Shown: positions 25,402 through 34,579 of the stretch, in pieces
Numbering within the stretch: the stretch's first letter is position 1
Layout of the letters: every line of letters starts with the position of its first letter
Source of the DNA: Prochlorococcaceae cyanobacterium jk18x22bins.40
GTDB lineage: Bacteria > Cyanobacteriota > Cyanobacteriia > PCC-6307 > Cyanobiaceae
DNA length: 64,000 nt
Assembly: GCA_022826155.1 (NCBI GenBank)
Contig: JAJDVL010000047.1
Location: 30,206-94,205 of the forward strand
Reading direction: 5' to 3'
Made by a program: the position numbers and the translations under genes
Notes under the pieces: model-generated
The model's input: only the letters and a program-made list of their open reading frames with translations
What the model was told of the DNA's origin: nothing
Database searches by the model: none

Positions 25402-26605
25402 GCCGCGCCTCTATCTGGATGGTTGCGCCACCACGCCCCCCAGCGCCGGGGTACGGGCCGCGGTGGCCGCTGCCCAGGAGGCCCTATGGGGCAACCCCTC
25501 CAGCCGCCACCAGGAGGGTCGTCAGGCGTGTCTCGCGTTGGAACGCTCGCGAGAGCAGGTGGCCCAACTGCTGGACGTGCCGCCGGACTGGGTGGTGTTC
25601 ACCAGTGGGGGCACCGAGGCCAATCACTTGGCCATCCACGGGGTGCTGGGTGCTGCGGGGGGAGCCGCCATCTGCTCGATGGTGGAACATCCCGCAGTGG
25701 GCAAACTTCTGCACAATCGTCAACAGACGGCAACACGGCTGGGGTTGCTCCGACCTGACGGCCATGGTCGTCTTACCGGCCCGAGCCTGCTGGAGCGTCT
25801 CCATGACGGACTGGTGGACCTGGTGTCGGTCATTGCGGCCCAGAGCGAGGTTGGCAGCCTCCAACCCCTGGCCACCATGGGCGCCGTCTGCAGCAGCCGT
25901 GGCATTCCCCTGCATAGCGACGGAGTTCAACTCTGTGGCAAGGCACCCTTATACCCCCGCCAGCTTGGGGTGGACCTGCTCACCGTCTCCGCCCATAAAT
26001 TCTGCGGTCCCAAGGGAATTGGCGCCTTGATCAGTAACCCGCGCCTCACCTTGACACCCCTGCATCGGGGGGGTGGCCAGGAGTCGGGGCTGCGCTCCGG
26101 CACGCCGGCGGTGCCGCTGGCGGTGGGCTTTGGCGTGGCGGCCCAGGAGGCGAGGCGGGCGCTGGAGCAGTCGTCGGAGCCCCTCTGGCAACGCTGGACA
26201 CGCCAGTTGCGGGAGCAGCTCTGGAGTGTGCCGGGGATTGAACCAACCGGCCATCCCGAGGATCGCCTCCCTGGTCACGTCAGTTGCCTGGTGGGCACGC
26301 CGGGGGGTGAACCACTGGAGGGTAGCCATGTGGTGCGGGCCCTGGATGACTGTGGCTATGCCGTGAGCAGTGGTTCCGCTTGCCGCTCCGGTTCGGCCCA
26401 GCCCAGCACGGTCCTGCTGGCCATGGGAATCGACCCGGCCCGGGCCCGCAGTGGACTGAGGCTGTGCCTCGGCCCTTGGCTCTGTGGAGGAGATACTGCC
26501 GTGGTGGAAGACCGCCTCCGGGAGTTGCCCCAGGTGGTGCATCAGCTCTGTTGCCGCCTCACCCCCCTGAGCAAGCCCGAATCGGCTCGGCAGAGTGGTG
26601 GATGA
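25391..26605 (+). CDS. Class V aminotransferase, cysteine desulfurase-like
   Basis: A 404-residue PLP enzyme, start GTG 25391. N-terminal LDGCATTPPSAGV is the NifS/IscS opening, SAHKFCGPKG holds the PLP Lys, SGGTEANHLAIHG the phosphate loop and SGSACRSGSAQPS the persulfide-forming Cys. It would supply sulfur from cysteine for iron-sulfur clusters or thiolation. The overlap with dapF suggests cotranslation. Whether it is the housekeeping IscS or a SufS-like paralogue is not resolved. Confidence 0.9.
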   Translation: MATEPRLYLDGCATTPPSAGVRAAVAAAQEALWGNPSSRHQEGRQACLALERSREQVAQLLDVPPDWVVFTSGGTEANHLAIHGVLGAAGGAAICSMVEHPAVGKLLHNRQQTATRLGLLRPDGHGRLTGPSLLERLHDGLVDLVSVIAAQSEVGSLQPLATMGAVCSSRGIPLHSDGVQLCGKAPLYPRQLGVDLLTVSAHKFCGPKGIGALISNPRLTLTPLHRGGGQESGLRSGTPAVPLAVGFGVAAQEARRALEQSSEPLWQRWTRQLREQLWSVPGIEPTGHPEDRLPGHVSCLVGTPGGEPLEGSHVVRALDDCGYAVSSGSACRSGSAQPSTVLLAMGIDPARARSGLRLCLGPWLCGGDTAVVEDRLRELPQVVHQLCCRLTPLSKPESARQSGG

Positions 26606-26637
26606 TGCTGCAAGCTTGTCTTCGGCATCCTTAGCCC

Positions 26638-27264
26638 ATGGATCTCCCCAGTGACCTCAGCGCTGCCCGCCGCCAATGTACCGCCGCGCTGGAGGCGGCC
26701 TTGGCTGATGGCCTGACCCGCCTGCAAGTGGATTTGCGGTTTGAAGGGCTGCGTTGGCCTACCGTTGCCCATGGGCTGTGCCAGGCGTTGCAGCAGCGGG
26801 AAAGCCGGGAGATCGTTGTGTTGGCCTTTGCCGACATGGGGGCAGCAGCCTTGGCCAGGCGGGATTTTGATCGTTCTGCGGCCGAAGCCGTCACCTTTGC
26901 TGATCTCGCCATTGGCCGCTGCCCGGCCAATGGCGCCCTGTACATGGCTGTGACACCCACGGCACCGGATTTCACTGTCTTTGAAGCTGCCTGCACAACC
27001 CTTGGGGAGCGTCCCGTCATTGCCTTGAATCCAAGGCTGGAGGATGCTGCGGTGGGCATCGGCAGCGTTGCTCGCGCACGGCGGCGCGGCTTCCTGGCCC
27101 GTTGGCGCGTAGTGTACGGGCTCTATCCCCTGGAGCAAGCCGCCCTGGCCTATAGCCACCCTGGCCCTTGGCGGCTGTTCCGGGAAGACCCCAATGGTTT
27201 CCGCCTTGTGGCATCTCTCCCCCACCGACCGGATGGGAGCGCCATCGACCAACTTCTGGGGTAG
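26638..27264 (+). CDS. DUF1995-like conserved cyanobacterial protein
   Basis: A 208-residue soluble protein with segments LQVDLRFEGLRWPTVAHGL, VVLAFADMGAAALARRDF and VIALNPRLEDAAVGIGSVARARRRGFL, a form typical of the DUF1995 proteins of cyanobacteria and plastids (LPA3-related in plants). The position 33 bases downstream of the desulfurase suggests one transcript. The role is unknown; the plant relatives act in photosystem II assembly, but transfer of that role is inference. Confidence 0.6.
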   Translation: MDLPSDLSAARRQCTAALEAALADGLTRLQVDLRFEGLRWPTVAHGLCQALQQRESREIVVLAFADMGAAALARRDFDRSAAEAVTFADLAIGRCPANGALYMAVTPTAPDFTVFEAACTTLGERPVIALNPRLEDAAVGIGSVARARRRGFLARWRVVYGLYPLEQAALAYSHPGPWRLFREDPNGFRLVASLPHRPDGSAIDQLLG

Positions 27265-27335
27265 GGCCGCAACCAGGTCTGGCAGAGGCTCCGGAGCATC
27301 GGTACCATCCGGTCCAGCACGTCTTCCGTCGCGCC

Positions 27336-27836
27336 ATGAAATTTTGGCTGCGTCTCCATCCGGTGGATCTGGGGGCCCTTGTAGCCATGGCCCTGGCCGC
27401 CGCCGGCCTGCTCTGGAGCCCCAAGCTGGTGACCGGTTTGGCCGCCGCTGGTGGCTATCTTGAACCCATTGACGTGATTGTGGACATTAAGCACATCCCC
27501 GTAGCAGACCCGGATGCCCTTCTGGCCAGCATCAAGGAGGAAGGGGAAACACGGCTTGTGGTACGCAACCAGCCCTCCGGAACCCTTCAGGTGCTGGATG
27601 GGCACCTGCGGCACCGCCTGGTGGCCCTGGCGGATGGCACCACAATCCCGGATCCCAATAACCAGGAGTTCGCCACGTTTGATGCCCAGTTGGTTCTCCA
27701 AGGGCAGGGGCAGGAAACCAAAACCGGGTTTGCTCTGGGGGACACCAACCTCAAAATTGGCGTTCCCATTGAAGTGGAGGGAAGGCTGTACCGCCTGAGG
27801 GGCGTGGTCAGCGGGCTGGCCAAAGGGAACGACTAA
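27336..27836 (+). CDS. DUF4330-like membrane-anchored protein
   Basis: A 166-residue product from ATG 27336 with one N-terminal membrane segment (LGALVAMALAAAGLLW) followed by a mainly beta domain ending in VEGRLYRLRGVVSGLAKG. The YRLRG and I-V-I repeats match the cyanobacterial DUF4330 proteins. Its stop codon shares a base with the ATG of dacB, so they are coupled. Function unknown; the pairing with dacB hints at a periplasmic or envelope role. Confidence 0.6.
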   Translation: MKFWLRLHPVDLGALVAMALAAAGLLWSPKLVTGLAAAGGYLEPIDVIVDIKHIPVADPDALLASIKEEGETRLVVRNQPSGTLQVLDGHLRHRLVALADGTTIPDPNNQEFATFDAQLVLQGQGQETKTGFALGDTNLKIGVPIEVEGRLYRLRGVVSGLAKGND

Positions 27837-29266
27837 TGGGGAATCAACGCAAGCGCGCAGTGCTGCTGGGGTTGATGCTGCCCCTCTTGTCAGCGCCTGC
27901 AAGTTATGGCCAGGGCCTGCTGGACCTCCTGGATCAGGTGGCCAGCGGTGAACCCGTTACGGTGGTGTCCCATGACTACCCTGGACATGGGGCTGCCACA
28001 GAAACCGCTGCCCCGAAGACCGTGGTGGCGGCCACGCCTCCGGGGCAGATTCCTTCTCTGCCAACACCCTCTACGGCATCGCAAGAGCCCGCCACCCCAT
28101 GGCTTGCTCCGCTCCCCCCATTGGCGGCCCTCATCCGTCTGGAATCCCATGTGAGCTGCGCTCCGCTGCAGAGGGAGGTGTTGGCCATCCTGGGCAGCGA
28201 ACACGCTGCCTGGAGTGTGACGGTTGCCGACTCCGTCGGTCGCCTGATGGCGGATGTCAACGGCCATGTGCCCCGTATTCCTGCCTCCAACCAGAAACTC
28301 ATCAGTACTGCCCTGGCCGTTGACCGCCTGGGTGTGAACCACCGCCTCAAAACCTCCCTCTGGCGCCTGCCCAACGGCACTCTTCGATTGGAAGGAGAGG
28401 GAGATCCCGGCTTTGGCCCCCAGCAGGTGGCGCGTATGGCGGCTGCCCTCTCCGGCCACGGTGTACACACAGGCACCGTCAGCATGGAATTTGAAGAGTT
28501 GGTTCCCCGACACTGGTGGCCTGCCGATTGGCACAGTGCTGACCGCAACTGGTATTACGGCGCTCCAGTAACGCGGCTGGCGGTGAGCGCCAACAGCAGT
28601 GGAGATTACGCGGTCTACGACCCTCCCAAGCGGCTGGCAGGGATTTGGAGCCAAGCGCTGAATCGGCAGGGGTACGGGTTTGAGTGGGCGGAGGTGCCTG
28701 CGGACTCACCCAACCCACAGGGAAGTCAGTTGATCCATGAAGAGCTGTCCCAGCCGCTGCAATCCCTCATGTCCCGCGCCAACAGGGACAGCCACAACAA
28801 CACCGCAGAGGTGCTGCTCAGAGTAGGCAGTGGAACTTGGAACCTGGCGCAAGCCAGCCAGGTCACCCTGCAATGGCTCAAGGACAAGAATCTTCCCGTG
28901 GACGGGGTCACCATTGCCGACGGCAGCGGCCTGAGCCGCTCTAACCGCAGCACCACCCGCCTCTACACCAGTCTGCTGCTCACCATGCAGTACCACGCCA
29001 ACGGGAGCAAATGGTATGAAACCATGGCCGTGGCCAACCGCACGGGAACCTTGGAGCGCTTTTCCAGTTCACCGTCCCTGACGGGGAAGTTTGTGGGCAA
29101 AACAGGCACCATTCGTGGTGTGAAGGCCCTCTCCGGCCGGATGAGAACCCCCCATGGGTATCGGTTTTTCAGCGTGCTGGCCAATGGTTCGGCGGAACCG
29201 CGCTCCCGCATGGTGGGCATCCTGGAGGCGGTGCTCAAGCACTCCTCCTGTCCTCGTTTGCTCTGA
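27836..29266 (+). CDS. dacB: D-alanyl-D-alanine carboxypeptidase/endopeptidase (PBP4 type)
   Basis: Class C penicillin-binding protein that trims or cleaves peptidoglycan side chains. A signal peptide (AVLLGLMLPLLSAPASYG) is followed by a Pro/Ala-rich stretch, then the serine motif ASNQKL (catalytic Ser near residue 153, consensus SxxK), the SGLSRSN motif (Ser-x-Asn role) and KTGT in GKFVGKTGTIRG. The order and 476-residue length fit DacB/PBP4. It is preceded by the DUF4330 gene with no gap and meets a convergent DivIVA-like gene at its end. Confidence 0.92.
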   Translation: MGNQRKRAVLLGLMLPLLSAPASYGQGLLDLLDQVASGEPVTVVSHDYPGHGAATETAAPKTVVAATPPGQIPSLPTPSTASQEPATPWLAPLPPLAALIRLESHVSCAPLQREVLAILGSEHAAWSVTVADSVGRLMADVNGHVPRIPASNQKLISTALAVDRLGVNHRLKTSLWRLPNGTLRLEGEGDPGFGPQQVARMAAALSGHGVHTGTVSMEFEELVPRHWWPADWHSADRNWYYGAPVTRLAVSANSSGDYAVYDPPKRLAGIWSQALNRQGYGFEWAEVPADSPNPQGSQLIHEELSQPLQSLMSRANRDSHNNTAEVLLRVGSGTWNLAQASQVTLQWLKDKNLPVDGVTIADGSGLSRSNRSTTRLYTSLLLTMQYHANGSKWYETMAVANRTGTLERFSSSPSLTGKFVGKTGTIRGVKALSGRMRTPHGYRFFSVLANGSAEPRSRMVGILEAVLKHSSCPRLL

Positions 29267-30128
29267 GTTGGGTGGCGGCGAAAGTTCCCTGGGGAGCGGT
29301 CCGCTGCCGGGGTGTGGCCATTGGGCGGCCATGGGCATGGACGGTTGCCTGCTCCTGGCGCGTGGCGCACACCACCTGCTGAAGGTCTCGCAGCTTATTG
29401 CCGAGATCGTCCAACACCTGCTGGGCGTAGTGGTCAGCCTCCTGTCTGGTGGCCGTAGCTTGCCGCGTCAACTCTTCACAGTGGGCATGGGCCTTCTGGC
29501 ATAACGTCCGCATGTCCTGCCGCATGTCATCAACTTCCCGCTGGGTAAGTTCCTTGCGTCTGACCTTCTCTTGGTTGATGCGCTCCAACTCTTGCAGCGC
29601 CTGGAGGCGCCGCTGCTCCAACTGTTGATTCTGCTCCTCCTTGCGGGTGACGTACTCCTGCTCCAACTGGCTGCGACGGGCTGCGAACTGCTGCTCGGTT
29701 TGCTCGATCTTCTTCTGCAACGCTTGCTCCTGCTGGGCGACGGCCTGCCGCGCCTTGTCCAGCATCGTGTCCCGTTGTGCCGCCGCCTCGGCCATCACCT
29801 GCTTGGCGCGGTTTTCACCCTCCTGGACGGACTGCTGGATCAACTGTTCCCGCTTGTCCTTGGCCTGCTGAATGAGGGATACCCCCTGGCTATGCATCTG
29901 CTTCAGGTAGTCCTGCCGCTGGTTGATCAAGGCCTGGGCCTGCTGAAAGGCTGGGGAGAGGCTTTCGCGAATCCGGTTCAGAGCCTCGATGACTTCATCC
30001 TCGTCCACCAGCAACATCCCGGTCAGCGGCAGGCGGAGGCCCTGCAGGATGCTCTCCTCCAGTTGATCCAGTTGGTCCAGCATGACGCCAGGTTCTTTGC
30101 TGGAAGACGACACAGGGGACGGACCCAT
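29235..30128 (-). CDS. DivIVA-like coiled-coil protein of cyanobacteria
   Basis: A 297-residue protein. The N-terminal ILQGLRLPLTGMLLVDEDEVIEALNRIRESL is the cyanobacterial DivIVA-like opening (lipid or pole-binding), followed by about 150 residues of almost continuous heptad coiled coil rich in Q, E and R (for example IEQTEQQFAARRSQLEQEY) and a disordered tail. Likely a cytoplasmic scaffold for division or polarity. It follows coaD by 17 bases on the same strand. The 3' end overlaps dacB by 32 bases. Confidence 0.65.
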   Translation of the reverse strand: MGPSPVSSSSKEPGVMLDQLDQLEESILQGLRLPLTGMLLVDEDEVIEALNRIRESLSPAFQQAQALINQRQDYLKQMHSQGVSLIQQAKDKREQLIQQSVQEGENRAKQVMAEAAAQRDTMLDKARQAVAQQEQALQKKIEQTEQQFAARRSQLEQEYVTRKEEQNQQLEQRRLQALQELERINQEKVRRKELTQREVDDMRQDMRTLCQKAHAHCEELTRQATATRQEADHYAQQVLDDLGNKLRDLQQVVCATRQEQATVHAHGRPMATPRQRTAPQGTFAATQLRANEDRRSA

Positions 30129-30145
30129 GGCACAAGGGGAATCGG

Positions 30146-30634
30146 CTAACCCGAATTAAAGTGCCTGTCCAGGTCTTCCGCCACCGCTGTAGGGACCATA
30201 TGGGACACATCACCACCAAAGCGGGCCACTTCCTTGACCACGGAACTGCTCAGGAAGCTGTGGCGGGCCGCCGTGGCCAGAAACAGGGTCTCCACCGTGT
30301 CACACAGGGAGGAGTTGGTGTGCGCCAACTGCAGTTCGAATTCGAAGTCGCTCAAGGCCCGCAAGCCCCGCAAAATCACGGTGCAGCCCTGCTGGCGGGC
30401 AAAGTTGGCTGTCAGGCCGTCGAAGCTTTTGACGGAGACGTTGGTCAGATCCGCCGTGGCCAACTCCAACTGCTGCTTCCGTTGCTGGAGAGAAAACGCC
30501 GGGGTCTTGCCGGGATTGCGCAACACGGCCACAAGCACCTCGTCAAAGAGGCGGCTGGCCCGCTGAATCAGATCCAGGTGGCCGAGGGTGACAGGGTCAA
30601 AGCTTCCGGGGTAGAGGGCACGCACGATTGGCAC
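30146..30634 (-). CDS. coaD: Phosphopantetheine adenylyltransferase
   Basis: Fourth step of coenzyme A synthesis. [21 protein letters not shown] is the nucleotidyltransferase signature with the HxGH-type turn [20 protein letters not shown] and [17 protein letters not shown] complete the family signature. 162 residues is typical. The downstream DivIVA-like gene overlaps its transcript closely. The other CoA gene of the window, coaE, is at 52904. Confidence 0.96.
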   Translation of the reverse strand: MPIVRALYPGSFDPVTLGHLDLIQRASRLFDEVLVAVLRNPGKTPAFSLQQRKQQLELATADLTNVSVKSFDGLTANFARQQGCTVILRGLRALSDFEFELQLAHTNSSLCDTVETLFLATAARHSFLSSSVVKEVARFGGDVSHMVPTAVAEDLDRHFNSG

Positions 30635-30695
30635 TGGTGAGACCCCAAACGGGGGATGGCTGCCACACTAAATTGGTCACAATGCGGTAAACCCC

Positions 30696-31178
30696 ATGGA
30701 TCTTGATGTTGCAGCCAAAACAGCTCTGTTGAAGAAAATCCCCCATGGCCTGTTCATCTGTGGGGTTGCGGAAGGTGACGTGGTCAACGGCTTTACGGCA
30801 AGCTGGGTGACCCAGGGCTCATTCTCCCCTCCCCTGGTGGTGACAGGCGTGCGGTCCGATTCCGCCAGCCACGGCATGATTCAGCGTACGGGCCGTTTCA
30901 GCTTGAACGTGATGGAGGTGGGGCAACAGGAGTTGGTGGCCAAGTTCTTTCGCCCGCAAGCGGCGGTCGGGGGACGCCTCGCCGAGGTTTCCTATCGCTT
31001 GGGCGCCTTGGGGCTGCCCCTGCTGGAGAATTGCCTGGGGGGGCTGGAATGTCAACTGGTGGGCCATGTGGCCGCTGGTGACCACACCGTGTTCGTGGGT
31101 AAGGTGAAGACGGCGGTGCTGCACCGGGAGGGGGAGGCTCTCACCCTGTCCCACACCCGCTGGACCTATGGGGGCTGA
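30696..31178 (+). CDS. Flavin reductase-like FMN-binding domain protein
   Basis: A 160-residue split beta-barrel protein of the flavin reductase family. The strands IPHGLFICGVAEGDVVNGFTASW and TQGSFSPPLVVTGVRSDS, and the C-terminal HTVFVGKVKTAVLHREGEAL, are typical. It likely binds FMN as a dimer and reduces it or another substrate with NAD(P)H. It is followed by uvrC with an 11-base overlap, so they are cotranscribed. The role next to an excinuclease is unknown. Confidence 0.85.
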   Translation: MDLDVAAKTALLKKIPHGLFICGVAEGDVVNGFTASWVTQGSFSPPLVVTGVRSDSASHGMIQRTGRFSLNVMEVGQQELVAKFFRPQAAVGGRLAEVSYRLGALGLPLLENCLGGLECQLVGHVAAGDHTVFVGKVKTAVLHREGEALTLSHTRWTYGG

Positions 31179-33129
31179 GGCCACGGAAACCCGTGCCCGT
31201 GCGTTGCGCAACGCCATGGCTGGTGGCTTGTTGCAACATCCGGATGACCTGGAAACCCGGCTGCGGGAAATTCCCCTGGAGCCGGGTTGTTATCTGATGC
31301 GGGACCAGAACTCTCGTATCCTCTATATCGGCAAAGCCAAAAAGCTCCGCAGTCGTGTGCGGAGCTATTTTCGCGGCCATGAACTGCTGAGTCCCAGAAT
31401 TCAGCTCATGGTGCGGCAGATTCACGACATTGACTTCATCGTGACAGATAGCGAAGTCGAGGCGCTTGTGCTGGAATCCAATCTGATTAAGGAACATCAG
31501 CCTTACTACAATGTGCTCCTCAAAGATGACTCCAGCTATCCCTATCTTTGTATCACCTGGAGTGAAGACTATCCCCGCATTTTTATCACGCGCCGGCGCC
31601 GTCTTCGCTCTCCTCAGGATCGCTTCTACGGTCCCTATGTAGATGTGGGTCTGCTGCGCAACACCCTGGCCCTGGTGAAGCGTGCCTTCCCCCTGCGCCA
31701 ACGCCCCCAGCCCCTGTACCGGGATCGAACCTGTCTCAACTTCGACATCGGACGTTGCCCCGGCGTATGCCAGCAACGCGTCAGCCCCGAGGACTATCAC
31801 GCCACCCTCCGGAACGTGGCCATGGTGTTTCAGGGGCGCAATGAAGAATTGCGTGTACTCCTGCAGGAGCAGATGATTCGCGATGCCGAACGCCTGGACT
31901 TCGAGAAAGCCGCCCGGATTCGGGATCAGTTGCAAGGTCTGGATCAACTGACCGCCCATCAAAAGATGTCCTTACCGGACGACCGGCTCAGCCGGGACGC
32001 CATTGCCATGGCCGCCAACGATCAACTGGCTTGCGTGCAGTTGTTTCAAGTGCGGGCCGGCAAGCTGGTGGGGCACCTGGGGTTTCATCTGGACCCCCAG
32101 GCGGCGCCGCCGAGTCATCTGCTCCAGCGGGTGTTGGAGGAGCACTACAGGGATGTTGAGCCCAGTGAAATCCCCCAGGAAATTTGTGTCCAACATCCGT
32201 TGCCGGAAGCAGACATGCTGGCTGCCTGGCTGAGTCAAAAGCGGCAGCGGAAGGTTCACGTCCTCACGCCGCAGCGACAGCAGAAGGCCGAGTTGGTGGA
32301 GTTGGTGGAGCGCAACGCCGGCTTCGCCCTGCAGCGGGCACAGCGCAGTTCCCAGGAGCAACAGCTCGCTCTGGAGGATCTGGCCCAACTCCTGAACCTG
32401 GATCACCCCCCTCGGCGCATTGAGGGCTATGACATCAGCCACATTCAGGGCAGTGACGCCGTGGCCAGCCAGGTGGTGTTTGTCCAGGGTCTGGCCGCAC
32501 GACAGCACTACCGTCGCTACAAGCTGAAGTCCAGCAGCATCGCCCCCGGCCACAGCGATGATTTCATGGCCATAGCGGAGGTGATGAGGCGTCGTTTTCG
32601 GCGCTGGTCCCAAGCCAAGGCAGCGGGAGAACCCATGGGTCACCACCGCCGCCAGGGTTCTCACCCGCTGGATCCCGTCGGCCTCAGTGATTGGCCCGAC
32701 CTGGTGATGATTGACGGGGGCAAGGGCCAACTCTCCGCTGCCATGCGTGCCCTGCACCAGTTGGGGCTGGCGGAAGATCTCCATGTCTGTGCCCTGGCCA
32801 AACGGCAGGAACAGGTGTTTCTACCCAATGCCCAGGACCCCTTGGCCAGCGAGCCCGATCAACTGGGCATCCTGTTGTTGCGTCGTCTGCGGGACGAGGC
32901 CCATCGCTTTGCCGTCAGCTACCACCGTCAGCAGCGTCGGGATCGCATGAAGCGTTCCCGTCTCAGCGAAGTGCCGGGCTTGGGACCCAAGCGGAGCCGT
33001 GAACTACTGAGCCATTTCCGCTCCCTGGACGCCATTCAATTGGCCTCGGCAGAGCAAATTGCCCAGGTGGAGGGGATTGGCCCCGGTGTGGCCCGTCAGG
33101 TGTGGGAGTTTTTCCATCCCCAGGGCTAA
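31168..33129 (+). CDS. uvrC: Excinuclease ABC subunit C
   Basis: Nucleotide excision repair nuclease that makes both incisions. The N-terminal GIY-YIG domain (EPGCYLMRDQNSRILYIGKAK) is followed by a UVR helix pair near residue 210-245 (RDAERLDFEKAARIRDQL), the central RNase H fold domain (RIEGYDISHIQGSDAVASQV and VMIDGGKGQLSAA) and the C-terminal tandem HhH pair (VPGLGPKRSRELL and VEGIGPGVARQVW). 653 residues is full length. Confidence 0.97.
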   Translation: MGAEATETRARALRNAMAGGLLQHPDDLETRLREIPLEPGCYLMRDQNSRILYIGKAKKLRSRVRSYFRGHELLSPRIQLMVRQIHDIDFIVTDSEVEALVLESNLIKEHQPYYNVLLKDDSSYPYLCITWSEDYPRIFITRRRRLRSPQDRFYGPYVDVGLLRNTLALVKRAFPLRQRPQPLYRDRTCLNFDIGRCPGVCQQRVSPEDYHATLRNVAMVFQGRNEELRVLLQEQMIRDAERLDFEKAARIRDQLQGLDQLTAHQKMSLPDDRLSRDAIAMAANDQLACVQLFQVRAGKLVGHLGFHLDPQAAPPSHLLQRVLEEHYRDVEPSEIPQEICVQHPLPEADMLAAWLSQKRQRKVHVLTPQRQQKAELVELVERNAGFALQRAQRSSQEQQLALEDLAQLLNLDHPPRRIEGYDISHIQGSDAVASQVVFVQGLAARQHYRRYKLKSSSIAPGHSDDFMAIAEVMRRRFRRWSQAKAAGEPMGHHRRQGSHPLDPVGLSDWPDLVMIDGGKGQLSAAMRALHQLGLAEDLHVCALAKRQEQVFLPNAQDPLASEPDQLGILLLRRLRDEAHRFAVSYHRQQRRDRMKRSRLSEVPGLGPKRSRELLSHFRSLDAIQLASAEQIAQVEGIGPGVARQVWEFFHPQG

Positions 33130-33150
33130 ACTTGTGATACATGTGATAAA

Positions 33151-34545
33151 ATGACCTTTCCAGCAGAATCCATGGTGCGCCCTACTGCCGTGATCGGCTT
33201 GGGACGATCCGGTATCAGCGCTGCCCGGCTCCTCCACGCCCAGGGGCACAGGGTGTGGCTCCTGGAACAACGGCAGACCCCTCAACTGCACAGCACCGCT
33301 GCGGCCTTGCGTCACGAGGGCTTGCAGGTGCGGCTCAACTGCCCTTTGACGCACCTGGAGCAACTGGATCCCCAAGCCGTGGTGCTCAGTCCTGGGGTGT
33401 GCTGGACGGAGCCCGTTCTGGTGCAGTTGCGCCGTCGTGGCGTGCAGGTCCATGGAGAGACGGAATTGGCCTGGCAGAGCATGACCTGTGCCCCCTGGAT
33501 TGGCGTCACCGGCACCAACGGCAAGACCACCGTCACCGCCATGGTGGGCCATCTGCTGCAGCAGGCCGGCCGGGATGCTCCCATCTGCGGCAACAGCGGG
33601 GCAACCGCCACGGAACTGGCCCTGGACTGCCACGGGGGGCGGCGCCCTGACTGGGTGGTGGCGGAGTTGAGCAGCTTCCAGATCGAGGCCTCCCCCACCC
33701 TGGCGCCCCGCATCAGCATCTGGAGCACCCTGACCCCGGACCACCTGGACCGTCACGGCAGCCTGGCCGCCTATGGCGCCATCAAGGCCGCCCTGGTGAC
33801 CCGCAGTGCCGTCCCCGTGCTCAACGGGGACGATCCCCAAATCTGGCGTCGCCGCGCCTGCTGGCCCACGGCCCGCTGGATCACCTGCCGTGGCGGGGCA
33901 GCACTGCAGCCGCACCGACAGGCGGCCCTGTCCATCGAGGAGGGTATGGTTACCGCCCCCGCTGGCCCCCTTTTCAGGGCAGACATCCTGCCCCTGCCCG
34001 GTCAACACAACCGCCTCAACATGCTGCTGGCCACGGCGGCGGTCCTGGAGGCGGGGCTGGAGCCCTGTCAGATCGCCGCCGGGCTGCGCTCCTTTCCCGG
34101 GGTGCCCCATCGCCTGGAAACCATCGCCTGCCACCAGGGGGTGACCTACATCAACGACAGCAAGGCCACCAACTACGACGCGGCCCGCACGGCCCTGGAG
34201 TCCCTGGAGGGTCCTCTGGTGCTGTTGGTGGGGGGACGGGCCAAGCAGGGGGACGCCCATGGCTGGCTGGAGCGTATTGCCGCCAAGGCCGCCGCCGTGG
34301 TGTGCTACGGGGAAGCGGGAGACGCCTTCGCCGCCCAGGTGCAACAGATATGTCCCCGGACCGCGTGCCAACGGTTACCGGGCTTGTCCGAGGCGGTTCC
34401 CCGCAGCCATGCCCTGGCCCTGGAGCGCGGCGCCACAGCCGTGCTTCTCTCCCCGGCCTGCGCCAGCTTTGATCAATATCCCAATTTTGAAGCCCGGGGA
34501 GAACACTTCCGTGCCCTCGTCCAGTCCATGGTGGCGGCGCAATGA
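33151..34545 (+). CDS. murD: UDP-N-acetylmuramoylalanine-D-glutamate ligase
   Basis: Adds D-Glu to UDP-MurNAc-L-Ala in the cytoplasmic wall pathway. The ATP loop GVTGTNGKTTVTAMVGHL, ELSSFQIEA, HLDRHGSLAAYGAIKAAL and the VTYINDSKATNYDAA signature are all present across 464 residues. The ATG at 33151 is preceded by a duplicated TGTGATA (33133-33139 and 33142-33148), a possible regulatory element, though no known site is matched. uvrC ends 21 bases upstream. Confidence 0.97.
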   Translation: MTFPAESMVRPTAVIGLGRSGISAARLLHAQGHRVWLLEQRQTPQLHSTAAALRHEGLQVRLNCPLTHLEQLDPQAVVLSPGVCWTEPVLVQLRRRGVQVHGETELAWQSMTCAPWIGVTGTNGKTTVTAMVGHLLQQAGRDAPICGNSGATATELALDCHGGRRPDWVVAELSSFQIEASPTLAPRISIWSTLTPDHLDRHGSLAAYGAIKAALVTRSAVPVLNGDDPQIWRRRACWPTARWITCRGGAALQPHRQAALSIEEGMVTAPAGPLFRADILPLPGQHNRLNMLLATAAVLEAGLEPCQIAAGLRSFPGVPHRLETIACHQGVTYINDSKATNYDAARTALESLEGPLVLLVGGRAKQGDAHGWLERIAAKAAAVVCYGEAGDAFAAQVQQICPRTACQRLPGLSEAVPRSHALALERGATAVLLSPACASFDQYPNFEARGEHFRALVQSMVAAQ

Positions 34546-34579
34546 GATGATTACAGGTGTCCAGGGCCGATCTCGCCCG